The translations under genes and the position numbers were made by a program. A stretch of 64,000 nt of DNA from positions 2,549,501-2,613,500 of the forward strand of contig CP114498.1 of NCBI GenBank assembly GCA_027186245.1, in the 5' to 3' direction. The notes under the pieces were generated by a model. That model saw nothing but the letters and a program-made list of their open reading frames with translations, was not told where the DNA came from and did no database searches. Source of the stretch: Coriaria nepalensis (lineage: Eukaryota; Streptophyta; Magnoliopsida; Cucurbitales; Coriariaceae). Positions 12,269 to 22,226 of this stretch are shown here, in pieces; position 1 is the stretch's first letter; the number at the start of each line of letters is the position of its first letter.

Positions 12269-12721
12269 CTTCTACAATGAAGGACATACGTGTTCTGCAA
12301 AGAAGTGGATATAAAAAATCAGAAACCTATGAAATGGGATAGAAGAAGAAGAATCATATTAAATAATTGTTGGAAACTTAAGGGAGTGCACAAATTCAGA
12401 CGGAAGTAAAGTCGAATTCCCATATAAAACATCGAAAAGATGCACATTACTCGCCATGATAAATTTTCAATACAAGACAGAAAAATTATCAAAAAGCATA
12501 TAGAAAAGGTCCAGTTTTACTGAAGTTGTCAGTTTCAGACCAAGGGTCGAACAGTTGGTGTGCTTATGCGCCACCTTTACGAAGCGGCTTAGGTAGCTCA
12601 AAACTCAAGCTTCCTTAGAGATATTTTATGGAGCATTGGTCCATGGTTCATATCAATCACAAAGTTTATTGGGAAAAAAAAATCAGAAAAATTTCTTTAT
12701 TCATTCACGCCCTCGGAAAAT

Positions 12722-13069
12722 TTATACGACAGCAGGGATGATTCGGCGAGTAAAACTACGATCTTGAACTGCTCTTACAAGAAACTTTGAACTATCGTCC
12801 GGATTGGAGACGAAGATACCTACCTTTCTGTAACGGATTGGCGTCGGATTCAAAGATGGAGTTCTGGAATCTGGATTCGTCCGCTTCCTGTTCTTGGTAT
12901 TTGAGTCTTCAGCGATTTGTACCTTACTGAGTTGCAAAAGATTCGGATCTTCCGAGTATTTAGGGGAGAAGAAATGTGATATTAACAATTCATTGAAAGC
13001 TAAGAAAAAGCTCGACTCCGTCTCTAATGGCGACGCTTCAAATATGATGGAATAAAGATTGTTTAGCAT
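12722..13069 (-). CDS. Unidentified 115-codon ORF upstream of the PORR gene
   Basis: An ATG-to-stop frame of 115 codons with ordinary amino-acid composition and no recognised domain. It lies on the same strand as the PORR gene, 450 bp upstream of its start codon, and could be part of that gene's transcript (leader exon or upstream ORF), a small separate gene, or chance. There is no family evidence. Its strand-mate relation to the PORR gene is the only context. Confidence 0.2.
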   Translation of the reverse strand: MLNNLYSIIFEASPLETESSFFLAFNELLISHFFSPKYSEDPNLLQLSKVQIAEDSNTKNRKRTNPDSRTPSLNPTPIRYRKVGIFVSNPDDSSKFLVRAVQDRSFTRRIIPAVV

Positions 13070-14006
13070 TCAGCTGTTGGTTCTGCAATATTCCGTAACT
13101 TTGGACCTGGATGCTTATTATTTTATAAACAAGTTATCCAATCATAAATCTTGTAAACCACAGGGGTCGAGTGATAATTGTTTTTACTCTTAAAAATACT
13201 AACCTTTTATGTATAATAATTACTAATAGCACACTTGAAGCTTTGAAAATATAAATGTGTAAAGTCAACTTAAGAAAACTGCAAACATTATGAACTTCCC
13301 TTCACAAAGAATGCGCAAACATCCCAACAAATCCAATTCTATACAATTTGATTATCCAAATATAAATAAAAAATTGGTATAAACATCTCTATCTTCTTGC
13401 AGTTAGTTTTGGTTAAGATTTGATTAGCTAACTTCATAAAGTATCGACCGGAAGAAAGAAAAAAAATCCCATAAAACTCTTTTCCGAGCCGAATTGGTTC
13501 CACTTTTTATGCATATGATACAATCATACAATTTTCGAGGTGAAAAAAATACTCATGGTTTTACCAAGCCAGCTTTAGAGGTGTCCATTTGGTTAAGCCG
13601 GCATGTACCGAGAATAACTTCCGAAAGTTCCTCTGGTTTGTTCCCCTGCAAACCCAAAAACAGAACAATAGCACAGTAAGTTAGAATCTAGATTCTACTC
13701 ATGTCCATTATGTAGTTATGACTATTATGATTACCAGAATAAAAAAATGCCATTTCTATGACCAAATTGTTAAGGTATCCGAGAACAAGGTTGACCACCC
13801 CTCTTGCCGCGGTTGAAGATCCGACATCAATCTCGCTCTTAAATTCCCAACGGGAAAGAATACAGAGAGAGAAAAAGGATCAGATCCTGAAAATGATATT
13901 GTAAAATAAATTCTACCTCTAAATAGTTAGTCCCGTGAAAATAATGTACTTCGAGTGCTTGAACAACCAAGCATGCTTTCTTTCCCACACTTTGCTTCAC
14001 TATCCA

Positions 14007-14264
14007 TAAAAACAGAGGGTAATGATATGGAAATAAGGTATTCAACTCATATATTTCATGTAAAGTAATTTATACATATTTAAAGAATCCTCTAGGATAC
14101 AAAATAGGAAAGTAATTTAGTTTAGGAAAGTAATTTAGTTAGGAAAGTAATTTAGTTAGGAAAGTAATTTACCACTAATTTCTCTATCTATCTAAATATA
14201 GAAATACTCAAATATGGTAAATATTTATAGCCTAATTCCTAAGGTTATGGTAAGACTTTCAACA
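14007..14264 (-). repeat. 3' LTR of the copia element
   Basis: 258 bp, beginning TGTTGAAAGTC and ending CTGTTTTTA when read on the minus strand. The 3' end is TA rather than the usual CA in both copies. It contains about three and a half tandem copies of a 17-bp unit (GGAAAGTAATTTAGTTA on the plus strand, about 14108-14172). Confidence 0.95.
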
Positions 14265-14277
14265 CTTCCCCTCAAGT
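14265..14277 (-). other. Polypurine tract of the copia element
   Basis: On the minus strand, TTGAGGGGAAG abuts the 3' LTR (TGTTG). This is the expected plus-strand priming site for reverse transcription. Confidence 0.85.
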
Positions 14278-17200
14278 TGGCATGAAAATATCTCTCATGG
14301 CTAGCTTGTTTACAAAGATCTCATGTAACCCTTTAGGAAGTCCCTTAGTGAGTATATCTGCGGTTTGACTAGCTGTAGGTATATAAGACATGCATATCAC
14401 GCCAGTGTCTATTTTTTCCTTGATGAAGTGCTTGTCAACTTCTACATGCTTTGTCCTATCATGGAGAATAGGATTCTGAGCTATAGAAATAGCTGCCTTG
14501 TTGTCACAGTATACTTTGATAGGTGTTGGAGTAGAAATCTTCAATTCTCCTAGAACCCGTTTGATCCATAATACTTCACAGAACCCATGTGCTACTGAGC
14601 GGAATTCTGCTTCAGCACTACTTCTTGCCACTACACTTTGTTTCTTACTTCTCCATGTAACCAAATTTCCCCCTACAAAGGTACAATAGCCCGAGGTAGA
14701 TCTTCTGTCAATTACATTTCCTGCCCAATCTGCATCCGTGTAGGCTTCAACTTGTAAATGACCTTTCTTTTTGAACATCAACCCTTTGCCAGGTGTCCCC
14801 TTTAGGTACCTTAAAATTCTGAACACAGCTTCAAAATGTGTAGGTCTGGGAGAGTGCATGAACTGACTTACAATGCTGACTGCAAAAGTAATGTCAGGTC
14901 TAGTATGTGTTAGATAAATTAATCTTCCCACCAATCTCTGATAACGTTCTCGGTCTATCACCTCATTAGGAGCTGCTGTCTTCAATTTCACATTCGGTTC
15001 TGTAGGGGTGTCTGCTATCTTACAACCAGTCATCCCTGTTTCTTTAAGTAGATCAAGAACATATTTACGTTGGTTGACAAAAATTCCCTCTTTGGACCTT
15101 GCAAACTCCATTCCGAGGAAGTACTTCAGTTTTCCTAAGTCCTTAACTTCAAATTCTTCCTCAAGCTTACTTTTCAAGTTGCTGATTTCAATTGAATCAT
15201 CTCCTGTCATAATTATGTCATCTACATAAACAATCAGGATAGCTACTTTTCCTTCGGTGGAATGTTTAAAAAACATTGTGTGGTTAGCTTGGCTTTGTAA
15301 GAATCCAAGTCTCCTAACAACTTCACCAAACCGCTCAAACCAAGCTCTAGGAGATTGCTTAAGTCCATATAGAGCTTTCTTCAATTTGCACACCAGGTGG
15401 TAGGTCCATGTATACCTCCTCTTGTATACCTCCATTTAAGAAAGCATTCTTTACATCGAATTGATGGAGTGGCCAATCGGAGTTAACTGCAAGAGAAAGG
15501 AATATTCTAATAGAGTTAATTTTAGCAACAGGAGCAAACGTTTCTTGGTAGTCAATACCATGAGTTTGAGTAAATCCTTTGGCTACAAGTCTCGCTTTGT
15601 ATCGTTCCACACTTCCATCAGCTTTACACTTGACTGTAAAGACCCATTTACATCCCACTGTCTTCTTATTCTCGGGCAGATCAGTAACACTCCAAGTGTT
15701 GTTCTTCCTAAGAGCATTCATCTCCTCTATCACAGCCAATTTCCAATTCGAATCACCTAAAGCTTCCTGAATAGTTCTTGGAACAGACAGATTTGATATC
15801 CTAGTCACAAATGCTCTATGAGTGTTTGACAATTTTTCATACGATAAGTACTTTGCCACAGGATGTTGAGTGCAAGTGCGGGTTCCTTTTCTAAATGCAA
15901 TAGGAATATCAAGGTCATTAGCAAACAAATTATCAAAGGATAGAGAGGGAGGATTCACCTGAGTTGGAGAGCCATTACTCGGCGAATTTGATTGGTCATC
16001 AGCTAAAGGAATGGTTGGAGCCATAGTACTTTTGTTAAACCGTTTTCTGGTATAAACCTGGAGCTTTGGTTTGTTATGAAGTACATCTCCCCCTGTTTCT
16101 GATACAGTCAATTCTGGCAAGGTAGAGATAGGAGGACTTACACTAGTATCCATTTTCTCAACCAGTATTTCATGAAACTCTTCATTAGAGTTGACTAAAG
16201 GCATAGGGACAGTTTCCCAAAAATTATTTTCACTCATTTGGGTCTCCTCTTGAAACACAGTTTTCTGAAAATAAGGTTGCTCCTCAACAAAGTTCACATC
16301 TATACTTTCAAAGAATTTTTTTGTGACGGGATTAAAACATTTGTACCCCCTTTTGTTTGAAGCATACCCTAGGAAGACACATTTTTCAGATTTTGGTTCC
16401 AACTTTGACCGGAAAGCATTTGGTATATATACATAACAAGTGCAACCGAAAACTTTTAAAGGAAGTTCTGCAGTGATCCGGTTTGTAGGAAAGCAATGTT
16501 TTAAGATTTTTAATGGTGTTTCAAATTTCAAAACTCGAGATGACATTCTATTTATTAGATAACATGCAGTTAGTAAAGCATTTCCCCATAGATATTTTGG
16601 AACATTCATTGAAAACATAATTGCCCTTGTAACTTCTAATAAATGTCTATTTTTCCTTTCGGCAATACCATTTTGTTGTGGAGTGTCACGACAAGTTGAT
16701 TGATGAATAATACTTTTTTCTGACAGAAATGTTCCTAACTGTTTGTTAAAGTATTCAGTTCCATTATCTGTTCTAAGAATGCCTATTTTTATTTGAAATT
16801 GATTTTCAATCATAATATAGAAATCTTTGAATATTTTCTCAACTTCAGACTTCTTTTCCATTAAGTAGACCCAACATAATCTTGTATGATCATCAATAAA
16901 AGTAACAAACCATTTTTTTCCAGATAGTGTATTGACCTTAGATGGACCCCAAACATCACTATGAAATAAGTAAAATGGTCTTGAACTAGAATATAATTTT
17001 ATTGGAAAAGAAACACGATGGTCTTTAGCTAAATGACAAGCTTCACAATGTAATTCTGAGTGATAACCTCCTTTAAAAAGTGTAGGAAATACATGTTTTA
17101 AGTATAAAAAACTAGGGTGTCCTAATCTCTTATGCCATAATATGATCTGATCAGAGACAAAAGTTGAGCTAGTACTACCTAATCCCTGAGCTTGATTAGT

Positions 17201-18613
17201 CCCAAAAACAGTTTCATCAAAGTAGTACAGCCCATTTCTTCCTTTAGCAGTTCCAATCATCTTCCCCGAGCTCCGGTCCTGAAACACACAAGTGAGAGGA
17301 GAAAAAGAAATGGAACAATTAGAATCCTGTGACAGTTTACTAACGGATAGAAGGTTACATGCAAGTTTTGGGACATGTAAGACTGATTTTAAGGTTAGGT
17401 TTTCTGAAATTTTAATGTGTCCTTTTCCTGCAATGGGTGAGAAACTACCATCAGCTATTCTGACTTTTTCTAGACCAGAACATGGATAATACGAGTCAAA
17501 GAATTTTGAACAACTTGTCATATGATCGGAAGCCCCTGAATCAATAATCCAAGAACTAGTTTCTCCTAGAGCCAAGAGTGCTATAGAAACTCTACCTGTC
17601 TGTGCCATAGAACCAGTAGGAGCATTAGGTGATGAATATGATTTTAGTAGTTTTAGAAGGTGATCTAACTGCTCTTTACCAAACATAGATGACTCGGCCT
17701 CATTTGCTGCAGGAACATTTCTTTCACCTTGTTTATTCTGCCTACCGTAGGATGACCTTCCATGCAACTTGTAGCAATTTTCTCTTGTATGGCGTGTCTT
17801 TCCACAAAAGTCACAGTGCAGATTATTCTTGTCTCCTGTGTGCTGGTTTTGGTAGGTTCTTCTGCTAGCTTGGGCTTCAGGTATGGCTAAGGCTGACCCT
17901 TCCATACTTTTAGTCAAATCTGTAGCCTTCTTTCCTAGCATTACGTGCCTCCTACTCTCTTCTCTTCGTACCTCTGCAAAGGCCTCCCCAATTGAAGGCA
18001 TAGGATTCCTACCAATTATCCGACCACGGACCTCATCGAATTCAACATTTAGACCTGCAAGAAATTTGAAGATTCGGCCTGTATCCACCATCTTCTTGTG
18101 TTGGTTGCAGTCTTCAGGTGATTTCCACTCATAGTCGTTGAATAGGTCCAAGTCCTGCCAAAATCTTTTAAGGGTATTAAAATACTTAGTTACACAATCC
18201 TCACCTTGGCGAATTTCCCCTAATCTTAGGGTTAATTCATACACTTGAGACTGGTTTCCTAGATCAGAGTACATCAATGAGACATTATCCCATAGTTCCT
18301 TAACAGTAGGATAACAGAGGTAGTTTGCTCCTATCTCCTCTGTCATAGAGTTGACCAACCATGTCATTACCATTGAGTTTTCAGCATCCCAAGTGGCATA
18401 AGTTGGATCATCCAGGTCTGGTTCCTCTGTTTCTCCCGTGATGTAGCCAATTTTTCCTCTCCCCCTAATATACATGCGGACAGACTGTGACCATCTCAGA
18501 AAGTTATCCCCATTCAGTCGAATTGTGGTGATCTGAATGGGTGAGTTTTCTGATGGGTGTCAGACAGTTTGAAGTTCGGGCTTTAGGGTCTGATCGGAAG
18601 TGACTTCAGACAT
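14272..18613 (-). pseudogene. Copia gag-pol polyprotein, broken
   Basis: The frame starts at the ATG at 18613-18611 but meets TGA at 18562-18560 (codon 18). It is then open from there to 15359, with a second frame covering 15435-14272. Domains in order: gag; a CCHC zinc knuckle ([14 protein letters not shown]); aspartic protease with the [10 protein letters not shown] active site; GAG pre-integrase ([10 protein letters not shown]); an integrase core with its first D, second D (RTDNGTEY) and E ([11 protein letters not shown]); and reverse transcriptase with YVDD (LIVYVDDIIMTG). RNase H follows, with TDADWAG and SSAEAEF. Near 15390 a deletion of roughly ten codons with a change of frame removes the RT stretch between the PPG motif and [14 protein letters not shown]. 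The two lesions make it non-functional as it stands. Confidence 0.95.
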
Positions 18614-18651
18614 CTTTTAGGGTGTCGGACAGTTTTAACCTAGGGTTTTAG

Positions 18652-18669
18652 AACCTAGCTCTGATACCA
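18652..18669 (-). other. Primer-binding site of the copia element
   Basis: TGGTATCAGAGCTAGGTT on the minus strand lies directly after the 5' LTR. It is complementary to the 3' end of initiator methionine tRNA, the usual primer for plant copia elements. Confidence 0.93.
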
Positions 18670-18925
18670 TAAAAACAGAGGGTAATGATATGGAAATAAG
18701 GTATTCAACTCATATATTTCATGTACAGGTTTATACATATTTATAGAATCCTCTAGGATACAAAATAGGAAAGTAATTTAGTTTAGGAAAGTAATTTAGT
18801 TAGGAAAGTAATTTAGTTAGGAAAGTAATTTACCACTAATTTCTCTATCTATCTAAATATAGAAATACTCAAATATGGTAAATATTTATAGCCTAATTCC
18901 TAAGGTTATGGTAAGACTTTCAACA
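18670..18925 (-). repeat. 5' LTR of the copia element
   Basis: 256 bp with the same ends and the same 17-bp tandem repeats as the left LTR. It differs mainly at 18724-18732 versus 14061-14071, and by one base near 18742. Confidence 0.95.
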
Positions 18926-20751
18926 ATCCACAATCCCTAACAAACAATAATGAGAATACAATTTTTTAAACTAAAAAAAGAAGAATAAAGTATTGATCTG
19001 AAATTACATTTAAATTTTCATAGGTATTACTACCAACCTTAGAGATGTAGGGTATGAGCTTAAATCTCGAGTTTCTATATGCATCTCCTCCATTGACAAA
19101 GCTTTGTAACAACCGGTTTTCTTGTAGAGGAGTTTTCATCATGTGATATAATGCCAAAGTATATGCTGTTGTACCAGGGACCTAATCACAGTAATTATCG
19201 ACTAATTATAATCTACAACTAGGATGATAGTAGTTTCAACCGTGACCTTTACTTGAACTAAAAGGGGGGGGGAAAAAACCAAAAAACCAAAAAAGAAAAA
19301 AGAAAACTCACTTGTATGTTGATAACAAAGAAGAATTCGGGCCAACCCTGTTCTGCATATTTCTGCACAATACTTCCGGGACGGCCCGCAAGATTGTCTT
19401 CTCGAGTATTGGACTGTGACCAGTCAACGCCTACCAATTGCATCAATGTGCCTTTAGCCTTTATCTAAAAAGGACAAGGCAAAGACGGAGTAATAATTAA
19501 TAACTTAACATGATATTAGAAGTTGGATGATGTTTTCTATTTTGAGAAAGAAGATTTTTACCTTATGATTTACCTTGAGATAAGTTTCTCCTCGGATAAG
19601 AAATGAAGAAGGGTCCCCTGGAGCCCAACTACAAGGAGACGACAATTCGGATCATTGGGAAGTGTAGCTCCATAAGAGCACAATGCGCTCTCTTCTCTTC
19701 CAACCTCTATCAATTCCGTATTGCCCTTCTTTTGAACGGTAAGTTCTTGCAACATTTCACAAAACCGGCCATGGAAGATAGTTTCGGCTGCTAACGTTTA
19801 CAATTAAAAACCAATCCAGTCTACAGATTGTTTGTTATCTGACCTCTTTGAAACTCCCAATCTAATCATGGAGAAAAAAGGAAAGTTTTTTATGAGTTCG
19901 AACATTTCATTTGTGAGGTGAAGAAATTCATATACCTCAAAGATAGCCGCCACCATCTCTTGGAAGAATTGATAAAACTCCTTGTTGGATCTGCTGAGTC
20001 CTAAAAACAATCCGGTAAAAGAGCAAGTGAATATATATATTTATTTATTTATTTAATTTTGTTGTTATTCTCTGAAGTTATAGTTTGGATTGGAACCTTT
20101 GATGCAGCATCTTGTAGCTAATGAATCCATCTTGCTGCATCTTCCGGTGAGCTTGCTCCTAACTATATCGCTTCCAACTTTCAATCAGTGCATTGCAGAT
20201 TGAGATAAGTGTACTTTGATTTGGTAGTGATTAAGCATAAATATATATACCTCGAGCTGATCATTGTGATCCGAAGTGTTATAAAGGCTGAATACAAAAA
20301 GCATCTGTGACTCGCGACATAAATCAGTGAAAATTTGAATAAATAAGCAGAAAAGAGACCGCCTAATTTCACATTATTACAGTATACAGAAAAAGAAAAT
20401 ATCATACTTTTTTATGGATCCTTTCTCTCCCAGTGTCTGTAACTAGAATACAGGAATCTATTATCGCAGTTCTAACTGGCTCCTAATGAAAAAAAAGAAA
20501 AGAAAAAACAAAATCAAGCATCCCCACATTTCACAAATTGCATTGCATTTTCTACACAACATCAAATATTAAATTAAACTAAATTAAAAATTCAAAAAAA
20601 TAAAAGAAAGAAAATGGAAGGAGTACCTGTTTTCAAAAGTGGGAATAGATTTGAAGCTCTTGAGGCAATTAACTTGAAGAATAAGGTACCTTTCACGTGA
20701 AAAATTCCAACCAGAACGATTGAACCTTAAAATATAAAGCCACCCCTCCAT

Positions 20752-22226
20752 TCTCTATTCATTCTGTAAACTTTCCGTTTCAAACAAAACTCACCCCCCC
20801 AAAAAAAAAGAACAAAAAAATTTCCTCCTCTTTTCTTTCTTTTCTAAGAGCTTTCCATAAATAAGACATGCGAGTTGTTGTTTTTGTTTTTTTAATTTTT
20901 GTTTTGCTGGAAAGATTAATAATAATGCTTAATTAAGGTTAAAAATGGAAGAAAAGGATGGAGAAGATGACCCTCTGATCCCAAGGAAGGGAATCAGAGA
21001 ATCAATTGCAGGAAGTTCCACTGCTGGGATTTGATTTTCCCGGCAACCTTCCCCTCCCCCTTTTTTCATTTTCTTTTTCTTTTTCAAATTTAGCCGTTCC
21101 TTGTTATATATATATACTTGACGGAGTTTGCTGTTGATTCGTTGTCATAATACCATTTTGATCTTTGACTCTTTTTGCTTATTAGCAACAAAAAACAAAA
21201 TTTGCCGTAATCTTTCCTAACGGGGGTTCCCAATGGAACCTTCTACGCTAAAATTTGAAAAATAACTTTCTGAGTTACATTTTGGACGTTTCTTAGATAT
21301 TTTTAAAATAATTTAAAAATAAATAATTTAAAAAAGCAATTGGATCACTAATTACCATAATTAGCATCATAATTATGTCATGTTGCTAAATTGTTATAAT
21401 AAACCACTGTCTCTTAGCCACGATTGCTTGACTTAATGGCAATGTCTTGAGAGTATTGAAAGAAGCACTTATACAATCTTGATTTAAAAGAACAAATAAA
21501 GAGTGCAGGTTGCCTTTTAGCTGAAGGACTAATCAAAATTCCATAAAATGATACTCTGTTTTTCTCTGACCATTCTAGTCGGACAAACCCAGTTGTCAAA
21601 ATTCTTGTACCCCACCAATTTTTCAAAAATAGTAAAATTGGAAAACAGGTGCTGACCTGTCTTAACAGGAAACATGTATGTCGTATGAAGGTAAGGCCAC
21701 ACATATAACATATTTATGTATAGTTAACAGTTTTGTTTATTCTAGAGAAATTGTCTCAAACGACTAGTTTCTGACTAATCAGTTAGCAAATCAATGTTCA
21801 TGGTCTCTGTTATGTTTAGCTAACCATTAAGATAAATCACAATTTCTCCTCTCTAAAAAACTCGCTTCAAAATCGTACATTTCTTAGTTTAAGAGAACAC
21901 GGCAAATCCAATTCGGTTGCAGTATTCTGAGTTTCATGCGTGCATTAAAGAAAAATGAAGTCTGTGATGTGTCTCAACTAGTTACCTATGATCATAAGAA
22001 ATTCCTTTTTCGAAACTTTTATAGGGTATGAAAAAAGAGTTCTCTTGAATTAAGTTAAACAAGTCCCAGCTCCTGATCTGGCAAGTCACGGTGTGTTTAC
22101 TCGTTCTGAAGCACATCATTAAAGTTTTCGAGTCAGAAAGATGGTTCTAAGTAATTATGAAGGAATTAAAGTGAAGACTCGTAGTATCCAAGTTGCAGAA
22201 GCTTACCTTTGAAGGTTTTGAATACA
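20752..22226. other. Promoter side of the EDR2-like pseudogene and 3' region of OST1
   Basis: CT-rich DNA at 20790-20850 and A/T runs lie upstream of the pseudogene start. From about 21400 to 22226 is likely OST1 3' UTR: AAAG followed by GTAAGC at about 22200-22206 on the minus strand looks like a donor for a 3'-UTR intron. A 96-codon minus-strand frame at 21414-21704 has no recognisable domain. No sequence matching the longer C-terminal domain of OST1B was found here. Confidence 0.5.

Larger units (their letters stand above)
14007..18925 (-). mobile_element. Full-length Ty1/copia LTR retrotransposon (4,919 bp)
   Basis: The element reads on the minus strand. It has LTRs at both ends, a primer-binding site next to the right (5') LTR, a polypurine tract next to the left (3') LTR, and gag-protease-integrase-RT-RNase H in copia order. 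It is flanked by a 5-bp target duplication, ATCCA on the plus strand, at 14002-14006 and 18926-18930. The two LTRs differ by about three substitutions and one 2-bp indel over 256 bp, so the insertion is recent. The small size and short LTRs suggest the Ale/Retrofit lineage (inference). The coding region has one early nonsense codon and one small deletion/frameshift, so this copy cannot make its full polyprotein. Confidence 0.97.
13553..20751 (-). pseudogene. PH-START-DUF1336 (EDR2-like) pseudogene, split by a copia element
   Basis: Exon remnants follow the order of an intact EDR2-like lipid-binding protein. The PH domain lies in 20751-20627 (start MEGWLYILRFNR), 20482-20408, 20304-20251 and 20158-20097; linker exons in 20000-19936 and 19861-19812; and DUF1336 in 19787-19574, 19464-19312, 19181-19038, 18936-18931 plus 14006-13917, 13831-13735 and 13645-13553 (ending GLVKP, TGA). 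Lesions: TAG at 20120-20118 inside the PH motif ARWIH; a one-base phase loss at the exon 1/2 join; two frameshifts in 19787-19574; one extra T near 13741-13747. About 250 residues of START are missing between 19812 and 19787, where only 24 bp separate two exons, too short to be an intron. The copia element adds the final break. Introns are kept, so it is not a processed copy. Intact relatives bind lipids and act in defence or cell-death signalling. Confidence 0.88.

Noticed and set aside
19628..19635. TTGTAG as an intron acceptor in the EDR2-like gene
   Set aside because: Family proteins read through this point (CSWAPGDPSSF), so it is coding sequence shifted by a lost C rather than a splice site.
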